From NCBI GenBank assembly GCA_023229605.1, contig JALNYY010000037.1, positions 1 through 29,358 of the forward strand: DNA of 29,358 nucleotides. The letters run 5' to 3'. The DNA is from Methylobacter sp. Lineage in GTDB: Bacteria > Pseudomonadota > Gammaproteobacteria > Methylococcales > Methylomonadaceae. This document shows, piece after piece, positions 1 through 6,440 of this stretch. Position 1 is the stretch's first letter. The number at the start of each line of letters is the position of its first letter. The notes under the pieces were generated by a model. It did not search any database, was not told the DNA's origin, and saw only the letters and a list, made by a program, of their open reading frames with translations. A program made the position numbers and the translations under genes.

Positions 1-68
1 ATTTCGGCAGTTTGTTTTAGTGTGCGGTAAACGTCATCGGGAATGTTTTTTATGGTTAATGCAGGCAT
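1..68 (-). CDS. FitA-like ribbon-helix-helix antitoxin, N-terminus only (runs off left edge)
   Basis: Reading the minus strand from the ATG at 68 gives 22 codons beginning MPALTIKNIPDDVYRTLK before the window ends. This opening, a short strand (LTIKNIPDD) followed by a helix with regular Lys/Arg/Leu spacing, is typical of the FitA/Arc-like ribbon-helix-helix antitoxins that pair with VapC/FitB PIN-domain toxins. In the family the strand contacts operator DNA and represses the toxin-antitoxin operon. The partner would lie to the left of the window, so its presence is only inferred. No clear Shine-Dalgarno precedes the ATG. The piece is short, but the motif is quite characteristic. Confidence 0.6.
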   Translation of the reverse strand, partial: MPALTIKNIPDDVYRTLKQTAE

Positions 69-304
69 GATATTTAAACTCAATAGTCAGACTGACTGCT
101 GGCATTATGGTTGCATTGCGGAACCGGGTCAACTTCGTCGATTTCGCGGGCGTGATCAAAAATGCGGCTTTTGCTTCTTTTGGAATATTGTCGAATTTAC
201 GGTAGTGCTTTGGCGTGGGAACGATGCAAACGTATTTAGGTGATGATACGGATTGGTGGCGATTTTACTATTGCTCAGATTCAATCGTATCTGGAGTTTA
301 AGTT
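69..304. other. Intergenic stretch with no supported gene
   Basis: About 236 bases separate the antitoxin start from the broken PilZ gene. Short open frames exist on both strands, but none has a ribosome binding site plus a recognisable protein pattern. A minus-strand frame ends at 80-82, just before the antitoxin ATG, and is interrupted by stops upstream; it could be the remnant of a decayed gene. A CTGGAG sequence at 291-296 is a plausible ribosome binding site for the ATG at 305. Confidence 0.4.
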
Positions 305-707
305 ATGGCGGAAAAAACCGTCCGACAACAGGTTCGTTACGAAAGAAACGACATCAATGCCGCGTTTAAAAAAACACTGGTTTTTTTCAATCAAGACCAA
401 CCGGTAAAAATACTTAATATTCAGTAAACAGGGTATTGCCATTTGTAGTAATCAAGCGTTAAAAAGAAACAACCGCCTTGAGGTTACACTCTGTTTTACA
501 AAGGGCGAAAGTTTTTTTCTTAATGGGGAGGTTGTGTATGCGTTCAATAAAAAACGCAGTTCCCAGTATGACGAATTTGTAGAATTGTTGCTTGGGGATT
601 TGGTATCGCCTGTCCCGTTGCCGTTTAAATACGGTATTCATTTTGAACAACATTATTCACAATTTAGGGATTATCTGATTGAATCGGGATGTAAAAAACG
701 GCTTTGA
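305..707 (+). pseudogene. PilZ-domain protein gene interrupted by a one-base frameshift
   Basis: From the ATG at 305 the frame begins MAEKTVRQQVRYERND and reaches a stop at 425-427 after 40 codons. The next frame continues directly as KQGIAICSNQALKRNNRLEV and runs to the TGA at 705-707. Leaving out one base near 422 joins the halves into an NISKQG sequence, the [D/N]xSxxG motif of PilZ domains. An RxxxR motif (R7-QQV-R11) sits about 28 residues upstream, the usual spacing. PilZ domains bind cyclic di-GMP. The restored product would be about 133 residues, a normal length for a stand-alone PilZ protein. The interruption could be a real mutation or a base-calling error. It is convergent with the HNH gene downstream. 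Confidence 0.75.
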
Positions 708-710
708 AGT

Positions 711-741
711 TCGCCGCCACGATAAGTCGGGCCGGCGGCGA
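711..741. terminator. Hairpin between convergent genes
   Basis: TCGCCGCC at 711-718 pairs with GGCGGCGA at 734-741 around a 15-base loop. It lies between the end of the broken PilZ gene and the end of the convergent HNH gene. No U-run follows on either strand, so a terminator role is tentative. Confidence 0.3.
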
Positions 742-782
742 CGCCTTTATCAAAGGTAAGGTCGTCCCTTATGCGTCCCATT

Positions 783-1163
783 TCACTTTTTACTGTTTAG
801 TAGGGATTTCAAGTCTGCAAATGGGTTGTGAGTGGAGACAGATGCGGTGGCTTTACCTGTTGCAGAACCGTCAAAGCGGGTTTCTTCGTATCTTGAATGT
901 TCATTGTCGTGGCAATAAAGGCACAATAATTCCCAGTTGCTGCCGTCGGACGGATTATCGTCGTGGTTATGGTTTTTATGATGCACGGTCAGCTCGGTCA
1001 GGCTCTTGTGGTCGAATTCACGGGCACAACGGCCGCATACCCAAGGGTATAGCTTAAGAGCTTGGCCGCGATAAGATTGCTCCCTGAGTTCCTGATTGCG
1101 GCGCGCATCGGTCACAATTTGGTCCAATTTGTTTTTATCGGGTTGAGTTTTTTTGATGGTCAT
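783..1163 (-). CDS. yajD: YajD-family HNH nuclease
   Basis: The 126-residue product matches the small YajD family in length and layout. A charged N-terminal helix leads to YRGQALKLYPWVCGRC (residues 31-46). Paired cysteines C43/C46 and C81/C84 form a likely zinc site. TVHHKNHNHDDNP holds the HNH histidines (H61, H62), and SNWELLCLYCHDNEHS completes the beta-beta-alpha metal fold. The C-terminus NPFADLKSLL is also typical. HNH proteins of this type are predicted metal-dependent endonucleases, but the substrate of YajD is not established. The gene stands alone, convergent with the PilZ pseudogene. Only a weak GAAG-type ribosome binding site precedes the ATG at 1163. Confidence 0.88.
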   Translation of the reverse strand: MTIKKTQPDKNKLDQIVTDARRNQELREQSYRGQALKLYPWVCGRCAREFDHKSLTELTVHHKNHNHDDNPSDGSNWELLCLYCHDNEHSRYEETRFDGSATGKATASVSTHNPFADLKSLLNSKK

Positions 1164-1328
1164 AACAATATCTTCAGTAGTTCGCGGAAAAATCGTGTCG
1201 AGTCGGAATGGCTAAATTCTAACAGAAAAAATAGTAGAGGTTAGTGTGAGTAGCCTACTTTGAAAAATTAACAAGTAATGTCGGCTTAAAGAATTTATAC
1301 TTAAAAATTGTTCAGCATAAAGAAAAAC

Positions 1329-1444
1329 AGAACACGGATGCCACGGATTAGACGGATAAGCACTGATTAAATAATGCCCAACAAACTTTGCTTCGGCTTT
1401 TTAAAATCCGTTTAAATCCGTCCCATCTGTGTCATCCGTGTTCT
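1329..1444. repeat. Imperfect inverted-repeat intergenic element
   Basis: AGAACACGGATG at 1329-1340 is mirrored by CATCCGTGTTCT at 1433-1444. Pairing continues imperfectly inward for about 27 bases per arm through CACGGATTAGACGGAT on the left and ATCCGTcccatctgtg on the right. The centre holds AT-rich sequence and another ATCCGT copy. Such long imperfect palindromes look like mobile or multicopy intergenic repeats. It takes up much of the roughly 330-base gap between the HNH gene and dnaQ; the rest of that gap shows no gene. Confidence 0.7.
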
Positions 1445-1496
1445 ATTAGATATTCACTGAATAGTTACAAAATAATTAATGAGTCAAAGGTGGCGT

Positions 1497-2222
1497 GTGG
1501 ATAAACGAACATTTACAAATCGGTTGGTAGTTCTCGATACCGAAACGACCGGATTAAATCCTCAAGAAGGGCATCGGATTATTGAGATCGGTTGTGTGGA
1601 GCTGGTTAATCGCCGTTTAACGGGTAGGCGCTTTCATGCCTATATTAATCCCGAGCGGATAATTGATGATGGCGCTATAGAGGTTCACGGCATCACCAAC
1701 CAGTTTTTAGAGGACAAGCCTGTTTTTGCGGGCGTCGTTAAGGATTTTATTGCATTTATTCAGGGTGCCGAGTTGGTTATTCATAATGCGCCGTTTGATG
1801 TCGGCTTTCTCAATTATGAGTTTTCACTGTTGAATAACCAGACCGGAACGGTAGCTGATTACAGTAAGGTATTCGACACGCTGACCTACGCCAGAAAAAA
1901 ACATCCGGGACAGCGTAATAGCCTGGATGCACTGTGTAAGCGTTATGGCATCGATAACAGCCACAGGGATTTGCATGGCGCATTGCTGGATGCTGAAATT
2001 CTGGCCGATGTATTTTTGCTGATGACCGGAGGACAGTCCTCGTTGCTGGATGAAGGGCATACGAGCTCGGAGGGTGCGGCCGTGAGTAGCGGGATTAGAT
2101 ATTTGTCGGCGGACCGTCCCGCTTTAAACGTCATCCGTTGTACGGAAGAGGAATTAAGCGCGCATCAACAACGCCTGGAGGCTATTGAAAAAGCCGGCGG
2201 CGTCTGCATCTGGAATCAGTAA
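1497..2222 (+). CDS. dnaQ: DNA polymerase III epsilon subunit (3'-5' proofreading exonuclease)
   Basis: The product is a DnaQ-type DEDDh exonuclease. ExoI is LVVLDTETTGL, which supplies the first Asp and Glu. ExoII is VIHNAPFDVGFLNYE. ExoIII is HGALLDAEILADVFLL, which supplies the catalytic His and the last Asp. IEIGCVELVNRRLTGRRFH is the usual second strand region. The C-terminal tail probably holds the segment that binds the polymerase alpha subunit. An in-frame ATG lies at 1479, but it has no ribosome binding site. The GTG at 1497 has AAAGG at 1486-1490 with 6-base spacing and gives an N-terminus (MDKRTFTNRLVVLDTETTGL) close to known DnaQ proteins, so I chose GTG. Length is then 241 residues, near the usual 240-245. 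It is convergent with the helicase gene. Confidence 0.93.
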   Translation: MDKRTFTNRLVVLDTETTGLNPQEGHRIIEIGCVELVNRRLTGRRFHAYINPERIIDDGAIEVHGITNQFLEDKPVFAGVVKDFIAFIQGAELVIHNAPFDVGFLNYEFSLLNNQTGTVADYSKVFDTLTYARKKHPGQRNSLDALCKRYGIDNSHRDLHGALLDAEILADVFLLMTGGQSSLLDEGHTSSEGAAVSSGIRYLSADRPALNVIRCTEEELSAHQQRLEAIEKAGGVCIWNQ

Positions 2223-2241
2223 GGTTGCAAAAAACATATAG

Positions 2242-2340
2242 CCACGAAGACACGAAGAAAGGCTAAAGTAAAACTTCGTCCCCTCGGCAACTGCCCTAAT
2301 GAGCCGCCCTGCATCCTTGCAGTCGTTCATGTCTTCGTGG
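2242..2340. repeat. Inverted repeat between convergent dnaQ and helicase genes
   Basis: CCACGAAGAC at 2242-2251 is perfectly mirrored by GTCTTCGTGG at 2331-2340, with 79 bases between the arms. The left arm continues as a second CACGAAG unit. The element fills the space between the two converging genes. It may act as a bidirectional termination region or be an inert multicopy repeat. Confidence 0.6.
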
Positions 2341-2348
2341 TGGATTAA

Positions 2349-4145
2349 TTATTCAGCCGCTTTCGGCTTGGCCCGTCTGGATGTGGAACTCATTCTTTTT
2401 TTGCTTTTATCCGCTTTTTTGTCGCCATCGTCAGCCTTCGCCGCTTTTTTAGCGCCCTCATCCATTTTGGATATGTTGAGTTGCTGACCGGCTACCCTGA
2501 CTTTTTTCAATTCCTGAAACAATTCTTTCGGTATGCCCGCCGGTAATTCAACAGTGCTGTAGTTGTCCTGAATTCGAATGCGGGCGATATGGTCGCCGTC
2601 AATCCCGGATTCATTAGCTATGGCGCCAACGATATTGCCGGGTTTTACGCCGTGGTTATGGCCGACTTCAATGCGGTACATTTCCATTTCAATATTGGCT
2701 CCGCCGTCGAATACGCGTTTTGGTTTGCGGTCTTTTTGCGGTCTGTCGGATTTTGACGATCTATCGTCTCTATCCCTGAATGGTTTGTCGTCCCTGCTGT
2801 CTTTGGATCGTTTAGGCGGATTTTGCATTAACAGCGGCGTATCGCCCTGAACCAGCTTTGCCAGTGCGGCGGCTATTTCCAGCGCGCTGACATTGTGTTC
2901 TTGCTGGTATTGCTCTATCAGTTGGCTGAAAAAACTCAGTTCTTCGGCGGCCAGGGTGTCGGTAATGTTCTGTTTGAAGCGCGAAATACGTTTATTGTTA
3001 ATGACTTCGGTTGAAGGCAGGCCCATTTCTTCAACTTTTTGCTTGGTCGCCCTTTCGATATTATTCAGCAGATTTCTTTCTCTGGGGGCGATAAACAGGA
3101 TGGCGTCGCCGGTGCGGCCTGCGCGTCCCGTTCTGCCGATACGGTGAACGTAGGATTCGGTATCGTAAGGAATGTCGTAGTTGACGACGTGGGTGATGCG
3201 GTCTACGTCCAGTCCGCGCGCGGCAACGTCAGTCGCAATCAAAATATCCAGTTTGCCGTTTTTCAGGTTGGCAATGGCGCGCTCTCGTAAGGCTTGAGAC
3301 ATGTCGCCGTTGATCGCGGCGGCCGAATAACCGCGCGCTTCCAGTTTTTCCGCCAGCTCAACCGTTGCGGTTTTGGTTCTGACGAAGATAATCATGCCGT
3401 CAAAGGTTTCGACTTCCAGGATGCGGGTCAGCGCGTCCAGTTTATGTATGCCGCTGACCAGCCAATAGCGTTGGCGTATGTTTTCAGCCGATGTGGTGGT
3501 TACTTTGATGGTGACATGCTCGGGCTCGTGCAGGTATTGCTGAGCGATCTTGCGGATCACCGTAGGCATGGTCGCAGAAAACAGCGCGATTTGCCTTTGT
3601 TTGGGGATTTGCTCAAGAATCCATTCTACGTCGTCAATAAAGCCCATGCGCAGCATTTCATCGGCTTCATCGAGAACCAGGTAGCCGAGCCCAGCCAGGT
3701 TTAGCGTGCCTTTACGCATATGATCCATAACCCGGCCCGGCGTGCCGACAACGACATGTGCGCCGCGTTTCAGCTGACGCAGCTGGGTGCTGTAGTCCTG
3801 TCCGCCGTAGATGGGCAGGACATGGAAGCCTTTTAAATGCGCGGCATAACGTTGAAACGCTTCGGCCACCTGAATGGCCAGTTCGCGGGTTGGCGCTAGA
3901 ACCAGAACTTGCGGGTCTTTTTGCTTGAGGTCGATGCGCGACAAAATGGGTAATGCAAAAGCGGCGGTTTTGCCGGTTCCTGTTTGTGCTTGCCCCAGAA
4001 CGTCTTTGCCTTTCAGTAGGAGCGGGATGGTTTGTGCTTGTATGGGTGAGGGTGTTTCATAACCGACATCCTTCAGTGCTCTTAGCACCGGTTCAATCAG
4101 GGCTAAATCACTAAAAGAGGGAAATGTTGAAACATCATTGGACAT
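2349..4145 (-). CDS. deaD: DEAD-box ATP-dependent RNA helicase, CsdA/DeaD type
   Basis: The 598-residue protein has the full DEAD-box set in order: Q motif GYETPSPIQAQTIP, motif I AQTGTGKT, Ia PTRELAIQV, Ib TPGR, II DEAD, III SAT, V ATDVAARGLDV and VI HRIGRTGRAGR. A charged linker (roughly 440-490) rich in Lys, Arg and Asp leads to a DbpA-type RNA-binding domain (MEMYRIEVGHNHGVKPGNIV), then a Lys-rich tail. This layout matches CsdA/DeaD, which unwinds RNA in ribosome assembly and in cold adaptation. The frame stays open upstream to 4220, but the ATG at 4145 has AGG at good spacing and gives the family N-terminus MSNDVSTFPSFSDLAL. Divergent from the YaiI-family gene. A TATAAT on the minus strand (4214-4209) is a possible -10 element, followed by a GC-rich leader. 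Confidence 0.93.
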   Translation of the reverse strand: MSNDVSTFPSFSDLALIEPVLRALKDVGYETPSPIQAQTIPLLLKGKDVLGQAQTGTGKTAAFALPILSRIDLKQKDPQVLVLAPTRELAIQVAEAFQRYAAHLKGFHVLPIYGGQDYSTQLRQLKRGAHVVVGTPGRVMDHMRKGTLNLAGLGYLVLDEADEMLRMGFIDDVEWILEQIPKQRQIALFSATMPTVIRKIAQQYLHEPEHVTIKVTTTSAENIRQRYWLVSGIHKLDALTRILEVETFDGMIIFVRTKTATVELAEKLEARGYSAAAINGDMSQALRERAIANLKNGKLDILIATDVAARGLDVDRITHVVNYDIPYDTESYVHRIGRTGRAGRTGDAILFIAPRERNLLNNIERATKQKVEEMGLPSTEVINNKRISRFKQNITDTLAAEELSFFSQLIEQYQQEHNVSALEIAAALAKLVQGDTPLLMQNPPKRSKDSRDDKPFRDRDDRSSKSDRPQKDRKPKRVFDGGANIEMEMYRIEVGHNHGVKPGNIVGAIANESGIDGDHIARIRIQDNYSTVELPAGIPKELFQELKKVRVAGQQLNISKMDEGAKKAAKADDGDKKADKSKKRMSSTSRRAKPKAAE

Positions 4146-4265
4146 GGATTTACCTGTTGGAAATATAGAATGCGCGTAAGCGCGGAGAAATGTTTTGTAT
4201 ATCAGGGTATTATAACGCACTATATTTAAGTTTGCAGCAAAATTAACAGGGTCAAGAGTTACATA

Positions 4266-4712
4266 ATGAGAATTTGGGTCGATGCGGACGCGTGTCCTAA
4301 TGTGGTTAAGGATATTTTATTCCGCGCGGCGGAGCGAAAGCAGTTACCGTTGACACTGGTCGCAAATCAGTTTTTAAAAATCCCGCCACCCAGGGTTATC
4401 GGGGCGGTGCAGGTTTCAGGCGGTTTTGATGTGGCTGACAATTATATTGTCAAGCACTTGCAGGAAAATGATCTGGTGATTACCGCCGATATTCCGCTGG
4501 CTGCCGAAGTGATAGCAAAAAATGCCCATGCGCTTAATCCCAGAGGCGAACTCTATACCAAAGAAAATATCAGGGAACGGTTGGCGATGCGGGATTTTAT
4601 GGAAGAAATGCGCAGCACCGGGCAAACATCGGGAGGGCCGCCGCCTCTTGGGCAGCGAGACAGGCAGGATTTTGCCAATGCGCTGGATCGTTTTTTAGCC
4701 AAATATCAGTAA
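4266..4712 (+). CDS. yaiI: YaiI/YqxD-family protein (UPF0178, DUF188)
   Basis: The 148-residue product has the conserved features of the DUF188/UPF0178 family: MRIWVDADACPNVVKDILFRAA at the start, an Asp-rich metal-binding-like pattern, a central DLVITADIPLA, then LNPRGELYTKENI and the TGGPPPLGQRDRQDFANALD segment near the end. The fold is related to PIN/NYN-type nucleases, but the biological role is not established. Length is normal. The gene is divergent from the helicase gene with a 120-base gap, and followed by the dapA promoter region. The start is the first ATG of the frame, with AGAG a short distance upstream. Confidence 0.9.
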   Translation: MRIWVDADACPNVVKDILFRAAERKQLPLTLVANQFLKIPPPRVIGAVQVSGGFDVADNYIVKHLQENDLVITADIPLAAEVIAKNAHALNPRGELYTKENIRERLAMRDFMEEMRSTGQTSGGPPPLGQRDRQDFANALDRFLAKYQ

Positions 4713-4746
4713 AATTACGTATCAGGCTGAGTTTTAGTTGTTTGCT

Positions 4747-4755
4747 TGTTATAAT
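4747..4755 (+). promoter_or_regulatory. Extended -10 promoter element upstream of dapA
   Basis: TGTTATAAT at 4747-4755 is a perfect extended -10 (TGnTATAAT), 44 bases before the dapA start. No good -35 is visible at 16-18 bases upstream, which is common for extended -10 promoters. It probably drives dapA and bamC. Confidence 0.55.
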
Positions 4756-4798
4756 GGCCGCAGTTTTGTAACAGTATTAATTCTGATCGAGAGATTTC

Positions 4799-5674
4799 AT
4801 GATTCAAGGTAGTATCGTCGCTTTAGTAACACCGATGGATGAACGCGGTGCGGTGGATAAGGAAAGCTTAAAAAGGCTGGTGGAATTTCATATAGCCGAG
4901 GGTACGGATGCGCTGGTCGCAGTCGGTACTACAGGTGAGTCGGCGACGCTGGATGAGCACGAGCACTGCGATGTTATCAAGTCTGTTGTTGACTATGTCG
5001 GCGGCAGAATACCGGTGATTGCCGGAACCGGCGCCAACTCGACAACCGAAGCGATCAACCTGACCCGGCTGGCTAAAGAGGCCGGAGCCGATGCCTGCCT
5101 GATTGTCACCCCTTATTACAACAAACCTACCCAAGAAGGCTTGTTTCTCCATTACAAGGCTATAGCCGAGGCCGTCGATATTCCCCAGATTTTATACAAT
5201 GTGCCGGGGCGCACGGCTTGCGACATGATGCCGGAAACCGTCGGCCGCTTGTCTCATATCAAGAATATCGTCGGCGTTAAAGAGGCGACCGGCGACCTGG
5301 CCAGGGTTAAAACGATCCGCGCTTTGACCGGTAACGATTTTGCTATCTATACCGGCGACGATGCGACCAGTCGCGAGTTTTGCCTGCTGGGCGGCAACGG
5401 CAGCATTACCGTAACGGGCAATGTCGCTCCAAAGCTGGTGCATGAAATGATTATGGCGGCGATGGCGGGCGATGGGGAAACAGCTTTAGCCATCGACAAA
5501 AAATTAATGTCGTTGCACAAAAACCTGTTTATTCAATCTAACCCGATTCCGGTTAAATGGGCGGTTGCCGAGATGGGGTTAATGGGTAGCGGCATACGCC
5601 TGCCTCTGACCTGGCTGACCGAAGATTGCTTCGATGCGGTTCGTGACGCAATGCGTCAGGCCGAAGTTATTTGA
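4799..5674 (+). CDS. dapA: 4-hydroxy-tetrahydrodipicolinate synthase
   Basis: DapA condenses pyruvate with aspartate semialdehyde, the first committed step of the diaminopimelate/lysine pathway in the cytoplasm. The 291-residue length matches the E. coli enzyme. Visible features are GSIVALVTPM at the N-terminus, the VAVGTTGESATL motif with substrate-binding Thr residues, the TPYYNKPTQEGL segment with the catalytic tyrosine, NVPGRT, and VGVKEATGD holding the Schiff-base lysine. The C-terminal NPIPVKWAVAEMGL is also conserved. A GAGAG ribosome binding site lies 5-9 bases before the ATG. bamC follows at once, as in other gammaproteobacteria, so the two are probably co-transcribed. Confidence 0.96.
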   Translation: MIQGSIVALVTPMDERGAVDKESLKRLVEFHIAEGTDALVAVGTTGESATLDEHEHCDVIKSVVDYVGGRIPVIAGTGANSTTEAINLTRLAKEAGADACLIVTPYYNKPTQEGLFLHYKAIAEAVDIPQILYNVPGRTACDMMPETVGRLSHIKNIVGVKEATGDLARVKTIRALTGNDFAIYTGDDATSREFCLLGGNGSITVTGNVAPKLVHEMIMAAMAGDGETALAIDKKLMSLHKNLFIQSNPIPVKWAVAEMGLMGSGIRLPLTWLTEDCFDAVRDAMRQAEVI

Positions 5675-5682
5675 TTCGCATT

Positions 5683-6333
5683 ATGAAAATTAAAATCAGG
5701 TTACTCATTGCCGTTGCCGTTTTGGCCAATATATCGGCCTGTAGTTACGTGAAAAGCTTATTTCCGGATAAAGAAAAGGATTATCAGTTTACGACTGAAA
5801 TCCCGCCGTTGGTTTTGCCGACTGACCTTGCGGGGGATTCAATTGTAAACGTTCCAGCCGCCCCGGCTGCACCGGCTGCTGAAACGACTGACGCCGCCCC
5901 CGTGGCTCCGGAAACTGAATCAGCTCCGGATATCGAGCGCAAATTAATTAAGGTTGACCTGGTCGATGCTGATGATGGAGCAAAGCGGTTGCGGCTCGGT
6001 GTGTCGCCTGCTACGGCCTGGCGAATGGTCGGCAAAGCATTAAGCCGAAACGCTATTGAAGTGACCAATCGCAATCAGGACGAAAGATTGTTTAATGTAC
6101 AGTACGACCCGAACAAACAGAAAGTGGAAGACGATTCTATTTGGGATGAAATCAATTTTCTGCTCTTCGGACTTGGCACCAATGAACAAGAGTACGTTCT
6201 CAAAATGGTGGAAAACAATCAGCAGACCGACGTTGTTATCATGGATAAAGAACAAAAACCGGTGGCTGATGCGGCAAGTTTAAGTTTGTTGACGCTGTTG
6301 TACGACACTATTAAGGCCGATTTGGCTAAGTGA
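5683..6333 (+). CDS. bamC: Outer membrane assembly lipoprotein BamC (short form)
   Basis: BamC is an accessory lipoprotein of the BAM complex that folds outer-membrane proteins. The product starts with a lipoprotein signal: MKIKIRLLIAVAVLANISAC, lipobox I-S-A-C with Cys20. A Pro/Ala-rich linker follows (about residues 40-85). One domain with the pattern RLRLGVSPATAWRMVGKAL...NQDERLFNVQYDP matches the N-terminal BamC helix-grip fold. At 216 residues it is much shorter than E. coli BamC (about 344) and seems to lack the second helix-grip domain. The frame is open from a TTG at 5671 that overlaps the dapA stop, but the ATG at 5683 gives a proper signal peptide. Position right after dapA supports the call. 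Confidence 0.85.
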   Translation: MKIKIRLLIAVAVLANISACSYVKSLFPDKEKDYQFTTEIPPLVLPTDLAGDSIVNVPAAPAAPAAETTDAAPVAPETESAPDIERKLIKVDLVDADDGAKRLRLGVSPATAWRMVGKALSRNAIEVTNRNQDERLFNVQYDPNKQKVEDDSIWDEINFLLFGLGTNEQEYVLKMVENNQQTDVVIMDKEQKPVADAASLSLLTLLYDTIKADLAK

Positions 6334-6349
6334 TTTTTTAATGAGGAAT

Positions 6350-6432
6350 AAGGTGCAAGGTGCAAGGTTAAAGGTTAAACGCCAAAACTTGCATTGCGCG
6401 CCTTGAACCTTGCACCTTGAACCTTGTACCTT
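6350..6432. repeat. Heptad-built inverted repeat upstream of purL
   Basis: The left arm (6350-6381) is built of AAGGTGC/AAGGTTA heptads. The right arm (6401-6432) is the imperfect reverse complement, built of CCTTGAA/CCTTGCA/CCTTGTA units. The arms are about 32 bases with a few mismatches and an inner spacer of about 19 bases. The right arm ends 8 bases before the purL ATG. A related element lies at 16669-16733. Confidence 0.75.
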
Positions 6433-6440
6433 TTTCACCC

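Noticed and set aside
43..243. Plus-strand open frame of 66 codons at the left edge
   Set aside because: It overlaps the antitoxin start on the other strand, has no ribosome binding site and looks like no protein family.
704..1057. Plus-strand open frame of 117 codons
   Set aside because: It is the mirror of the convincing YajD HNH gene on the minus strand and starts inside the PilZ stop.
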